NCBI GenBank assembly: GCA_937920105.1
Contig: CALETH010000142.1
Span: 1 to 20,048, forward strand
Length of the DNA stretch: 20,048 nucleotides
DNA from: an uncultured Bacteroidota bacterium
GTDB lineage: Bacteria > Bacteroidota > Ignavibacteria > UBA10030 > UBA8401
Direction: 5' to 3'
Below the pieces are notes generated by a model. The model was not told where the DNA came from and did no database searches. It saw only the letters and a program-made list of their open reading frames with translations. The translations under genes and the position numbers were made by a program. Each line of letters starts with the position of its first letter. Position 1 is the stretch's first letter. Shown piece after piece: positions 1-7,458 of the stretch.

Positions 1-189
1 ATTCATTGGAGCGAAACTCCGAAGGCACATCAACAGATAGACCATCTTATTGATAATTCTTTGAAAGAAAAAAGTTTTTGGTGGTATATTATACGAAATT
101 ATTTTTTAGGAATTTTTGTTCCTCGGTATAAAACAACCTCGCAGCGTTTGGAACGAAAAAGAAAAGAAGCGATGAGTGCTGGTTCGTAA
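1..189 (+). CDS. C-terminal end of an unrecognised protein (5' partial)
   Basis: Frame 1 is open from the first base to a TAA at 187-189, giving 62 residues of a gene that begins outside the window. The visible part has an aromatic patch (FWWYIIRNYF, about residues 27-36) and then a very basic tail (QRLERKRKEAM). That pattern suits a membrane-peripheral C-terminus, but I do not recognise a family. The stop is followed 24 bases later by a strong terminator hairpin, which supports a real gene end. The gene converges on the ferredoxin gene. Confidence 0.6.
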   Translation: MHWSETPKAHQQIDHLIDNSLKEKSFWWYIIRNYFLGIFVPRYKTTSQRLERKRKEAMSAGS

Positions 190-212
190 ATAATAAAAAT
201 TATAAAGAATAA

Positions 213-256
213 AAAAAGTCGGTTTATTTTTTAAATAAATCGACTTTTTGTTTTTA
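213..256. terminator. Bidirectional intrinsic terminator
   Basis: Arms at 213-228 and 234-249 form a 16-bp stem with a single G-T wobble and a five-base loop. Each arm ends in a run of A or T, so a U-tract follows the stem on both strands. It lies between the convergent genes ending at 189 (plus) and 278 (minus) and probably stops both. Confidence 0.85.
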
Positions 257-277
257 TAACATCTCAAAAATTTTTAC

Positions 278-616
278 TTATTTTCTAAAGTGCGAAGTTT
301 TTGGACTGAGTTCTTCAAATTTTCTTTCAGGATGTAGTTCTTTTGCTCTTTGATATAACAATTCTTCGGTTTCTACATGGTTTGGGTCTGGAAGACAGCA
401 ATCTACTGGACACACTGCTGCACATTGTTCTTGTTCAAAATGACCCACACATTCTGTGCATTTATCGGGAACGATGTAATAATATTCATTAGAAATTGGG
501 TCGTTTGCATTGCCTTTGTAATCGTATTGCGCTCCACCTGAATAAATTGCTATGTTGGGACATTCTGGTTCACATGCTCCACAGTTGATGCATTCTTCAG
601 TTATCATTGTTGCCAT
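278..616 (-). CDS. 2[4Fe-4S] ferredoxin, Alvin/YfhL type
   Basis: A small soluble electron carrier of 112 residues. The first cluster motif is C9-x2-C12-x2-C15-x3-C19-P. The second is C53-x2-C56-x8-C65-x3-C69-P. The eight-residue insertion between the second and third cysteines, together with a charged C-terminal extension after residue 75, marks the Allochromatium-type (YfhL-like) ferredoxins rather than clostridial ones. Members are low-potential electron donors; the partner here is not evident, since no redox enzyme adjoins. The ATG at 616 is preceded by AAGGAG about nine bases upstream. An internal ATG at residue 4 lacks that spacing, so 616 is the likely start. It appears to be a single-gene unit with its own promoter. 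Confidence 0.93.
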   Translation of the reverse strand: MATMITEECINCGACEPECPNIAIYSGGAQYDYKGNANDPISNEYYYIVPDKCTECVGHFEQEQCAAVCPVDCCLPDPNHVETEELLYQRAKELHPERKFEELSPKTSHFRK

Positions 617-651
617 TATTTTTTCTCCTTCAGTTTATCTTTTTTCTTTTT

Positions 652-680
652 ATAATAAGAAAATATTGCAGTAGTTTCAA
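652..680 (-). promoter_or_regulatory. Sigma-70-like promoter of the ferredoxin gene
   Basis: On the minus strand, TTGAAA (675-680) and TATTAT (652-657) are separated by exactly 17 bases. Each hexamer matches the consensus at 5 of 6 positions. The predicted start, near 645, lies about 30 bases before the ferredoxin ATG and just upstream of its AAGGAG. Confidence 0.6.
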
Positions 681-827
681 TAGTAAAATATCAATGAACA
701 ATTTACAATGGAGTAGATGAGTATTTTTTCCAAAGAAAAAATCAAAGATGAATTCACTTTAGCGAAGTAAAAATACAAATGCAAGATATAAAATTTGTTT
801 TCGCAAAGTTGCTGAGACACAATTTTT

Positions 828-897
828 TATCTTCTATATTCTTACTCCTAAATTCTATCTTCTAAATTTTTACTTCTTAATTCTGCTTTCTTACTTT
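828..897. repeat. Degenerate 14-base tandem repeat, five units
   Basis: Five consecutive 14-base units start at 828, 842, 856, 870 and 884. They read roughly TATCTTCTAAATTC on the plus strand (purine-rich on the minus strand) with two to five differences each. The block lies in the 387-base gene-free stretch 617-1003. The rest of that stretch holds the ferredoxin promoter, a hairpin at 915-951 and AT-rich sequence with no convincing ORF. Confidence 0.7.
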
Positions 898-914
898 TTG
901 ACACACCCCTAAAT

Positions 915-957
915 CCCCTCTCTCTTTCGCTTCGGCTTTCACACAGAGGGGACTTTT
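915..957 (+). other. G/C-rich intergenic hairpin
   Basis: CCCCTCT (915-921) pairs with AGAGGGG (945-951), and a small GC-TTCG-GC hairpin lies inside the 23-base loop. A short T-run (954-959) follows on the plus strand, so it resembles a terminator. However, both flanking genes are on the minus strand, where no T-run follows. It is more likely part of a dispersed intergenic element, because 14-base repeat blocks lie on either side. Confidence 0.5.
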
Positions 958-968
958 TTAGCACTGCC

Positions 969-1010
969 TATCTTCTACATTCTAACTTCTGTATTCTGTT
1001 TTCTTACAAA
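969..1010. repeat. Second block of the 14-base repeat, three units
   Basis: Units start at 969, 983 and 997 and match the consensus of the block at 828-897. Both blocks end with the same variant, TG(C/T)TTTCTTAC. The last unit runs into the stop codon of the phosphoglycerate mutase gene (stop at 1004-1006). Confidence 0.6.
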
Positions 1011-1639
1011 TACTTCCGTTCAAGAATTTTTCCTTTGTCATCAAATACATACAATAAAGGAACTCCTGTTGGAATATTTAACTGTAAAACTTCTTCTTTT
1101 GTTAAATTATCTAAATACATAATAATAGAACGAAGACTGTTTCCGTGTGCTGCAACAATGATATTTTTTCCTGCAAGAATTTCCGGAAAAATTTTCTTTT
1201 CCAAATATGGAAGTGTGCGTGCTGCGGTATCTTGTAAACTTTCACTTATTCCTTCAGGATTAAGTTCGGTTTTATCTTTTGGTGGAGGAATATCATAACT
1301 TCTTCTCCAAATATGAACCTGTTCTTCTCCATATTTTTCTGCTGTTTCTTTTTTATTCAATCCTTGCAATGCGCCATAGTGACGCTCATTGAGTGCAATG
1401 TCATATTCAATGGGAATAGATGTTTGCTTGGTTGTTTCTAAAATAATGCGAAGTGTATCGTTTGCTCGTTTAAGTTTGGAAGTAAATGCTTTATCAAATT
1501 TGAATTTTTGTAATTTTTCTCCCGCAATTTTTGCTTCTTGTTCTCCTTTGGAAGAAAGCGGAACATCTACCCAGCCGGTAAATTTATTTTCTAAATTCCA
1601 TTGGGATTCTCCGTGACGTATGAGTATGAGGTTTGGCAT
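1004..1639 (-). CDS. gpmA: 2,3-bisphosphoglycerate-dependent phosphoglycerate mutase
   Basis: Interconverts 3- and 2-phosphoglycerate in glycolysis and gluconeogenesis, in the cytosol. The 211-residue protein opens with LIRHGESQWN, carrying the phospho-accepting His9 and Arg8. It continues with the FTGWVDVPLS substrate loop (20-29), NERHYGALQGLNK (84-96, acid Glu85) and AAHGNSLR (163-170, second catalytic His165). The IPTGVPLLY segment near the C-terminus is typical of dPGMs. At 211 residues it is shorter than the roughly 250-residue E. coli enzyme; the loss falls between the WRRSYDIPPP segment and the AAHGNS motif and in the C-terminal tail, as in compact bacterial members. All catalytic residues remain. 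No clear Shine-Dalgarno precedes the ATG, but the N-terminus fits the family exactly. Confidence 0.95.
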   Translation of the reverse strand: MPNLILIRHGESQWNLENKFTGWVDVPLSSKGEQEAKIAGEKLQKFKFDKAFTSKLKRANDTLRIILETTKQTSIPIEYDIALNERHYGALQGLNKKETAEKYGEEQVHIWRRSYDIPPPKDKTELNPEGISESLQDTAARTLPYLEKKIFPEILAGKNIIVAAHGNSLRSIIMYLDNLTKEEVLQLNIPTGVPLLYVFDDKGKILERKYL

Positions 1640-1665
1640 AAAATTTTACAGTTAAGGTTAAAAAA

Positions 1666-1695
1666 TGGATTCCCGCTAAAAGCATGCGGGAATGA
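1666..1695. repeat. Dispersed palindromic repeat, short form
   Basis: TGGATTCCCGC (1666-1676) and GCGGGAATGAC (1686-1696) enclose a nine-base loop, with ATTCCCGC pairing to GCGGGAAT. The same ends recur at 10303-10334 in inverted orientation. With one stem pair changed on both sides, they also occur at 4938-4993 and 10338-10394. Here the element sits between the ureohydrolase and phosphoglycerate mutase genes and may act as their transcript boundary. Confidence 0.75.
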
Positions 1696-1715
1696 CGATT
1701 AAAAAAGTTTATTTT

Positions 1716-2711
1716 TCATCTTTCCAGAAATCCTGCTAAAAAATACATTATGATAGAAGCAGAAAGTTTTGCTGTTTTGTTATCAATATCATGGTTGGGA
1801 TTCATTTCTACAATATCTATAAGTTTTGTTTTTCTTTTTTTTCCTACAAAAAATGCTGTTGTAAGAATTTCTTCTGCGGTTAAGCCCGTTGGCAACGAGG
1901 CACTTACTCCCGGTGCATCACTATTTTTTACTGAATCTATATCAAAACTGACATAGAGATTATTGGCATTTTTTGTTGCAATGGTGTATGCTTTTTTAAT
2001 ACTGGTTTCTATCCCATTTTTTTGGATGGTAGAAAATGGAATTATTGTTGCTCCGGTTTTTTGTAATTCTTTAATATGTTGAGATGAATTGACAAAGGAT
2101 TGTATTCCTAATTCTACAAAATTTTTTGGTGAAATTTTTTGAGAATGATTTTTTAGGATTTCATGAAATGATGTTCCGCTATTACGTTGTGGATTGGGTT
2201 TTCGAAAATCTAAATGAGAATCTATATTAATAATTCCGATTTTGTTTGATGTTTGTGATAAGGCAGAAAAATTTGGATAAGCAATATCATGTCCACCACC
2301 AAGAATTATCGGGAAAATATTTTTTGATAATAATTCTTCGACAATATTTTGAAGGTTGTTGTGTGTATTTTCTAATGTTTTTCCAATTTTTACATCACCG
2401 AAATCTACAATGGAAAGTTGAGAAATAAGTTTTTTCGTAAAAAATGAAAATGGTGTGTATTTATATAATGCAGTACGAATTGCTGTTGGTGCCTGCTTTG
2501 CTCCTACTCTTCCTAAATTTCTTCGCACTCCTTCATCATCAGGAACACCAATAATTCCTATATCTATTTGTGAGGGATAGTTTTTCTTTTCATGAATAAC
2601 TATTTCTCCCATTCTTACATCAGTAGCATCATTGCGAGAATAGAAAAGATTTTTATCGGGTGGCGTGAGTAATTTCGAAAAATTTTTTGTCATTATTGTA
2701 AATGAAAACAT
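1716..2711 (-). CDS. Ureohydrolase (formimidoylglutamase/arginase/agmatinase family)
   Basis: A 331-residue metal-dependent hydrolase of the arginase superfamily, which splits guanidino or formimino groups from amino-acid derivatives. All six Mn ligands of the family can be seen: His141 in GGGHD, Asp164/His166/Asp168 in NIDSHLDFR, and Asp257/Asp259 in SFDIDSVKNSDAPG. The N-terminal GVPDDEGVRRNLGRVGAKQAP stretch resembles formimidoylglutamases (HutG) of the FCB group more than true arginases, but no other histidine-degradation gene is nearby, so the substrate is open. The start is uncertain. ATG 2711 has its first base inside a hairpin stem and no Shine-Dalgarno; ATG 2693 (residue 7, MTKNFSKLL) is an equally good start. 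The gene follows glucan phosphorylase after 65 bases. Confidence 0.85.
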   Translation of the reverse strand: MFSFTIMTKNFSKLLTPPDKNLFYSRNDATDVRMGEIVIHEKKNYPSQIDIGIIGVPDDEGVRRNLGRVGAKQAPTAIRTALYKYTPFSFFTKKLISQLSIVDFGDVKIGKTLENTHNNLQNIVEELLSKNIFPIILGGGHDIAYPNFSALSQTSNKIGIINIDSHLDFRKPNPQRNSGTSFHEILKNHSQKISPKNFVELGIQSFVNSSQHIKELQKTGATIIPFSTIQKNGIETSIKKAYTIATKNANNLYVSFDIDSVKNSDAPGVSASLPTGLTAEEILTTAFFVGKKRKTKLIDIVEMNPNHDIDNKTAKLSASIIMYFLAGFLER

Positions 2712-2734
2712 ATACCCCGTATAAACGGGGTATA
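2711..2734 (-). terminator. Perfect hairpin after glucan phosphorylase
   Basis: TATACCCCGT (2711-2720) pairs perfectly with ACGGGGTATA (2725-2734) around an ATAA loop. On the minus strand it lies about 45 bases after the phosphorylase stop and is followed by TGTTTTCATTT, a weak U-tract. It touches the first possible start codon of the ureohydrolase gene, so it may end the upstream transcript or limit initiation downstream. Confidence 0.5.
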
Positions 2735-2776
2735 ATATTAGAAATCTAAAAAAAGTTTTTCTTTTTTACTAAAATC

Positions 2777-4876
2777 TTACACATAATATTTTTTTACATA
2801 TTCAGCAACCATTCTATGTGTATTGTATTGTGGAACGAGTGTCGCAATGGCATTGCGTAAGCGTTGCAGCCATTGTGTTGGAATATTATTTTTATCTCTG
2901 TTATAAAATTCCGGAATGATTTCTGTTTTTAAAACATGATAAAGATTTTCTGAATCTTGTTGGTCTTGCACTTCTGCTGATTCTGGTGATTCATCACCTC
3001 CGATAGACCAACCATTTTTTCCGTTGTAGCCCTCTCTCCACCATCCATCCATGATGCTGCAATTTAATCCGCCATGAATTGCAACTTTTTGTCCGCTGGT
3101 ACCGCTTGCTTCTAACGGACGACGTGGATTGTTCAGCCAAACATCTGTTCCGGAAATAAGATGACGTGCAACATTCATATCATAATTTTCTAAAAATATT
3201 ACTTTGCCAAATAACAGTGGATGTTTAGAAATTTCTTGAATGCGTTGAATAAATTTTTTCCCTTCATCATCTCGCGGATGTGCTTTCCCCGCAAAAATTA
3301 ATTGAATTGGTTTTTGTGGGTCATTAAATAATTCTAACGTTCTATCAAAATTTGAAAATAACAATGGTGCTCTTTTATAAGTTGCAAAGCGACGGGCAAA
3401 TCCGATGGTAAGTGCATTGGGATTGAGAATGTGTTCATACACTGCTGCACCATTTCCATATCGTGAATGTTGTTGGTATAATCGTTTGCGACTAAATTCT
3501 ATGAGTGTGCGACGAAGTTCATATCGCAATGCCCATAATTCTTCATCACTTACTGATTTTGCTGCTTTCTGCCAAAATTTTGGATTGAGAAAGTTTTCTA
3601 CATTATCCCAATTTTCTCCAAGATTTTTTTTCCAAAAATTATTTGTTGTTTTGGTAAGCCATCCGTTTACGTGAATTCCATTGGTGATTGAACCAATTGG
3701 TACTTTTTCTACAGAAACATTCGGATACATTTCTTTCCACATATCTCTGCTTACTTCTCCATGCAATGCACTTACTCCGTTTGCTTTGTGAGACATTTTG
3801 AGTGCAAGAACGGTCATACAAAATGTTTCTTGCTGATTATCTTTTTGCACACGTCCTAAATTCATGAGTTCATCAATGGATATATTTAATTTAAAACTCA
3901 TATCTCCAAGAGTGTGTTCCATAATATCTCTACCAAATCTATCGTGCCCAGCGGGAACTGGTGTATGTGTAGTAAATATACATTCTTGACGAATATTATT
4001 TATTGCTTTTTCCAGTGGAATATTTTTTTGATGTTGCTCATATAATAATTCCAATGTAAGAAATGCAGAATGTCCTTCATTCATATGATAAACTGATGGT
4101 TGTATTCCTAACGCTCGCAACATTCTCACTCCGCCAATTCCCAAAACTATTTCTTGAGAAATTCTTGTCATGATATCTCCACCATACACATGAGAGGTGA
4201 TGTTACGAAAATGTTCTTCGTTTTCCGGTAGATTAGTATCTAATAAAATTATTTCGCTTCTTCCTACAGAAAGTTTCCATGCAACAATGTGGATTTTGCT
4301 AAATCCAATATTAACAAAACAGGTAATTGGCTTTCCTTCTTTATCAGTAAGAAGGTGAATTGGTTGTTTGTGAGAATCTGCTGTAACATAGTGTTCTTGC
4401 TGCCAACCATCAACAGCAATGCGTTGTTCAAAATATCCTTGACGGTAAAAAAGCGAAACTCCTACAAATGGAATTCCTAAATCACTGGCAGATTTTGTGT
4501 GGTCTCCTGCTAAAATACCAAGTCCACCAGAATATGTTCTCACACTTTCGTGAAAACCAAATTCTGCACTAAAATATGCAATTGGGTTTTTTATTTTTTT
4601 TGCATTTTCTGCTGACCATGTTTTTTTATTAGCGATATATGATGAAAATTTCTTTGTTACATTTTCAACTTCTTTAGCAAATTCTGGATTTCCTAATCGT
4701 GCAAGAATTTCTTCTTTGGAAATTTCTACAAGCATTGCTGCTGGATTGTGATTAGTGGTTTTCCATAATTGCGGAGAGAGTGTTTGAAAAATTGTTTGTG
4801 CTTCAGGATTCCAAGCCCACCATAAATTCTGAGACAGTTTTTGGAGTTCAGTGTAGAGTTTGTGTGTGTTGTCCAT
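2777..4876 (-). CDS. glgP: Alpha-glucan phosphorylase (GT35, short form)
   Basis: Releases glucose 1-phosphate from glycogen or maltodextrin using phosphate and pyridoxal phosphate. At 699 residues it is the compact alpha-glucan phosphorylase type (TIGR02094-like), not the roughly 800-residue E. coli GlgP/MalP type. The N-terminal LSQNLWWAWNPEAQ segment matches the leading domain of that group. Other motifs in order are EFGFHESVRTYSGGLGILAG (105-124), HMNEGHSAF (264-272), FTTHTPVPAGHDRF (301-314), GSITNGIHVNGW (395-406), GFARRFATYKR (492-502), FAGKAHPRDDEGK (528-540) and EASGTSGQK (589-597), with Lys597 the probable PLP lysine, then GWWREGYNGKNGW. No other glycogen gene is in the window. The start ATG gives the standard N-terminus; no strong Shine-Dalgarno is visible. 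Confidence 0.95.
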   Translation of the reverse strand: MDNTHKLYTELQKLSQNLWWAWNPEAQTIFQTLSPQLWKTTNHNPAAMLVEISKEEILARLGNPEFAKEVENVTKKFSSYIANKKTWSAENAKKIKNPIAYFSAEFGFHESVRTYSGGLGILAGDHTKSASDLGIPFVGVSLFYRQGYFEQRIAVDGWQQEHYVTADSHKQPIHLLTDKEGKPITCFVNIGFSKIHIVAWKLSVGRSEIILLDTNLPENEEHFRNITSHVYGGDIMTRISQEIVLGIGGVRMLRALGIQPSVYHMNEGHSAFLTLELLYEQHQKNIPLEKAINNIRQECIFTTHTPVPAGHDRFGRDIMEHTLGDMSFKLNISIDELMNLGRVQKDNQQETFCMTVLALKMSHKANGVSALHGEVSRDMWKEMYPNVSVEKVPIGSITNGIHVNGWLTKTTNNFWKKNLGENWDNVENFLNPKFWQKAAKSVSDEELWALRYELRRTLIEFSRKRLYQQHSRYGNGAAVYEHILNPNALTIGFARRFATYKRAPLLFSNFDRTLELFNDPQKPIQLIFAGKAHPRDDEGKKFIQRIQEISKHPLLFGKVIFLENYDMNVARHLISGTDVWLNNPRRPLEASGTSGQKVAIHGGLNCSIMDGWWREGYNGKNGWSIGGDESPESAEVQDQQDSENLYHVLKTEIIPEFYNRDKNNIPTQWLQRLRNAIATLVPQYNTHRMVAEYVKKYYV

Positions 4877-4937
4877 TGATTTTTTATTTTGATTAGTGAG
4901 TAAATGTATTTAAAAACATTTTTTTTGAATTTTAGGT

Positions 4938-4993
4938 AATGGATTTCTGCTCCCAACTTAAAACATGTTGGAACAGGTTTCGCAGGAATGACA
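4938..4993. repeat. Dispersed palindromic repeat, long form
   Basis: The outer arms ATTTCTGC (4943-4950) and GCAGGAAT (4982-4989) pair with one G-T wobble. An inner CCAAC/GTTGG hairpin lies between them. It is about 88% identical by eye to 10338-10394 and shares its ends with 1666-1695. It lies between the TIGR03545 gene (ending at 5005) and glucan phosphorylase, on the promoter side of the latter. Confidence 0.75.
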
Positions 4994-5004
4994 TTGAAAA
5001 TATT

Positions 5005-6870
5005 TCAAATTTTTATTTTTTTCTTCAACGCATCTTCCATTTTTTTCTTTGCATCATCACCAAGTTTATTTTTTTCTTCTTCGATGCGTTTTTCTATTTC
5101 TTTTGTCTTTCCTTCTGTACCTCCTACAGCATCGGTGATAGTTTTTTCATACGCTGAAATCTGTTTGGTAATTTCTTCTTTTTTTGCATTCAATAATTTT
5201 TCTGCTTCTTGTTTTTTTTCTGTAATGTAGGCGTTTAATTTTGCTTCAATTTCTCTACGGATTTTTTCTAACTCTGCAGCAAGAACTCGTTTTGCTTGTA
5301 CAGCAATTTGGTCATCTAAATCCGTAACAAAAGCAACATCAAAATTTCCACTGGTGTTCCACATTCGTAATTTTGCATCAAATTTATTGATTGGGCTGAC
5401 AACATCTTTCACAATTCTTTCAACAGGATTTTTTACTTCTCGTTGAAATACCAATTCTATTTCTTTAAAATTCACAGTAGCATTTGCATCAAAATTTTTT
5501 CCGGGAATTGCTATATCAACAGAAACATCCGCTTTTGCTTTTTTCATTGTGGTGGGAAGAAATGTTGGCGAACCAATTTCCATTGATGCAATAGAAATTC
5601 CTTTTACACTTGCTTTGTATTCATCAAACGGTTCTTCTTTTCTTCTATCAAATAATGCACTGATATTATAAAACATTGTGTTTCCATTATCGGCATCAAG
5701 TGTTATGGTTAAAGGAAGTTTAGTAATGCGTTGGTCATTCGTAATATTTTTTACTTCACCTTTTGCATAAATATAATTGCTGTCTTGTTTTTTATCTGTT
5801 CCGCCAGAAATAAGAATTTTTTTAATCCACAATTTTGGATAACTGCGTTCTTCCGGAAAATGAATGTTGATTCCTTTCATTCGTTCCGGCTTTTTTTCTT
5901 CTGTTTTTGATGACTGAGGAATATATTTTCGCCCAACATCAATCCAATGCAAATAATAATTTGCTTCGTTCAATAATTTATCTCCAATAAGAAGTTTGGA
6001 AATTCCCTTCATACTCAAATCCGGAAGTTTTGCCAATCTCATAATGCGTTCGTAATCTTCTTTTATAATATCATCAACATTGGCTAACATTGTTTCCGTA
6101 GTGGTGATTTGTTTTTTTACCGATTGTGAACGAGTTGCAATACTTCCACTCATTTCTTGAATTTTTTTGTAGGATGTATTAACAGTATTCGCTGCATCCG
6201 TAAGTTTATCTATAGTTTTTAATTCATCTATATTTATAGAACGAATTTGCGTTTCTATTTCTTGTGCTGCTATCGTTGTTTTTTCATATTCTTTTTGTGT
6301 TGATTCCCATTCTTGTTGAAGATTAGCGATTTGAATTTTTGCTGAATCGTAATATTGAACGGTTTTAATATTATTGGGATTTAATAAACTATCTATTTTT
6401 AAATTTTTCTTGATTTGTTCAATATCAAACACTGGTGCTTCTTGTGCTTTTTTTTCGATGACCTTCATGAGTTCATCGGCAAACGATGGTTCTTCATTTT
6501 TCGGTTTGGGTTTTGGTGGTAATGCACCGCTTGTTGTTCGTTTTGTTCCCAAAATAAAATTGTTGACTTCCATTGTTTCGATGATGTATTTATTTCTCAA
6601 CAACTGTCCAAAATTTAATGCAAATTGAATGCGTCCGGTTTCAAAAATATTTTTCCATGGATTTTGTGGATTTGCTACTTGAAGTTTTTCGATTTTTATT
6701 CCGATGGGAGAAAGTGAAACGTGAAGATTATCTATTTCTACTTTTGCTCCAACTGCTGATTCTCCTGCAGATTCTAATCCTGATTCTATCCATCCATCCA
6801 TAAAGAAAAAAACTATAACCGATAAAATAATAATTGGTATTAAAGCGAAAAACATAAATTTCTTTCTCAT
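5005..6870 (-). CDS. TIGR03545 family envelope protein, AsmA-like with coiled coils
   Basis: A 621-residue protein anchored in the inner membrane, with most of its mass in the periplasm; function unknown. An N-terminal membrane segment (about 5-24) leads into an AsmA-like repeat (about 40-112: KVEIDNLHVSLSPIGIKIEKL, then LNFGQLLRNKYIIETMEVNNF). A Pro/Lys linker follows (118-128), then a long coiled coil (about 175-275), a beta-rich domain (about 330-515) and a charged C-terminal coiled coil (about 525-615). I start it at ATG 6870, which has GGAAGGAG six bases upstream. A longer reading from TTG 6885 would bury that site. The start overlaps the stop of the TIGR03546 gene as ATGA, so the two are translationally coupled. 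TIGR03545 genes are known to pair with TIGR03546 in outer-membrane bacteria. A role in moving lipid across the envelope is inference from the AsmA likeness. Confidence 0.85.
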   Translation of the reverse strand: MRKKFMFFALIPIIILSVIVFFFMDGWIESGLESAGESAVGAKVEIDNLHVSLSPIGIKIEKLQVANPQNPWKNIFETGRIQFALNFGQLLRNKYIIETMEVNNFILGTKRTTSGALPPKPKPKNEEPSFADELMKVIEKKAQEAPVFDIEQIKKNLKIDSLLNPNNIKTVQYYDSAKIQIANLQQEWESTQKEYEKTTIAAQEIETQIRSINIDELKTIDKLTDAANTVNTSYKKIQEMSGSIATRSQSVKKQITTTETMLANVDDIIKEDYERIMRLAKLPDLSMKGISKLLIGDKLLNEANYYLHWIDVGRKYIPQSSKTEEKKPERMKGINIHFPEERSYPKLWIKKILISGGTDKKQDSNYIYAKGEVKNITNDQRITKLPLTITLDADNGNTMFYNISALFDRRKEEPFDEYKASVKGISIASMEIGSPTFLPTTMKKAKADVSVDIAIPGKNFDANATVNFKEIELVFQREVKNPVERIVKDVVSPINKFDAKLRMWNTSGNFDVAFVTDLDDQIAVQAKRVLAAELEKIRREIEAKLNAYITEKKQEAEKLLNAKKEEITKQISAYEKTITDAVGGTEGKTKEIEKRIEEEKNKLGDDAKKKMEDALKKKIKI

Positions 6871-7397
6871 AAATTCTCCTTCCAATCTCTCATACGAACG
6901 TATGCTTTAACAAGGGAATTTTTACTGATGATTTGATAAATTTTCATTTTTTCAATTTTTGTGTGAAGACGTTCTCTGTAAGCAATAACAAAATTTTTCA
7001 TCCCAAAATAGATTGGAAAAAAAAGAATTATGGCGGAAAGAAAACTTCCCATCACAATAGTATTATTAAATCGTGTTAGTGGTGCAATTGGTACATTATA
7101 CAATGTTGTCCAAATAGATTTTAAGGATGGAATATCGGTGAGGATATAATATCCAAAGTGATGAAAAACGGGGTCAAGAAGATATGCGAAAAGGGTGCAC
7201 AGCGTAAATGCGAGAAATGCGGATGATAAATTTACATCCAACACAAAAATAATAAGCCAAATACAGAGTGCTTGTAGTGTGAATGATGGTGAAAAACCAA
7301 CTAACGCACCAAGTGCAAAACCACCGGCAATTTGTGCAGGGGTTTGTCCGGCACGTAAAATTTTTATGAATTTAGTAACAATTTGTATCCAAAACAT
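6867..7397 (-). CDS. TIGR03546 family membrane protein (DUF2062-like)
   Basis: A 176-residue inner-membrane protein of unknown function, the regular partner of TIGR03545. A short amphipathic N-terminus (about 1-20) is followed by the glycine-rich segment GGFALGALVGFSPSF (about 25-39) typical of DUF2062-like proteins. About three or four hydrophobic segments follow (roughly 25-45, 45-75 and 112-138), then a basic cytoplasmic-looking tail of about 38 residues. The tail also encodes the ribosome-binding site of the next gene. Its own ATG at 7397 is preceded by GAAAGGA 11 bases upstream. It overlaps TIGR03545 by four bases, which implies matched production and probably a physical complex. Confidence 0.85.
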   Translation of the reverse strand: MFWIQIVTKFIKILRAGQTPAQIAGGFALGALVGFSPSFTLQALCIWLIIFVLDVNLSSAFLAFTLCTLFAYLLDPVFHHFGYYILTDIPSLKSIWTTLYNVPIAPLTRFNNTIVMGSFLSAIILFFPIYFGMKNFVIAYRERLHTKIEKMKIYQIISKNSLVKAYVRMRDWKENL

Positions 7398-7426
7398 TAA
7401 TTAATTAGTCCTTTCAAAAATAATTT

Positions 7427-7448
7427 GGGACGGTTTTGCAACCGTCCC
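7427..7448 (-). terminator. Perfect hairpin after prolyl oligopeptidase
   Basis: GGGACGGTT (7427-7435) and AACCGTCCC (7440-7448) form a perfect 9-bp stem with a TTGC loop, 10 bases past the peptidase stop on the minus strand. The following bases are AAATTATTTTTG, a moderate U-tract. It separates the peptidase from the TIGR03546/TIGR03545 operon. Confidence 0.65.
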
Positions 7449-7458
7449 TATAAAATTC

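Noticed and set aside
617..827. Short open frames in the gap upstream of the ferredoxin gene
   Set aside because: None has a ribosome site or recognisable protein pattern; the stretch is better explained by the promoter and AT-rich spacer.
3405..3674. Plus-strand open frames opposite glucan phosphorylase and other long minus-strand genes
   Set aside because: AT-rich coding strands give many chance frames on the opposite strand; none has a ribosome site or a protein-like composition.
6868..6885. Upstream TTG start for the TIGR03545 protein
   Set aside because: It would place the strong GGAAGGAG inside the coding region; the ATG at 6870 has ideal spacing and overlaps the partner's stop.
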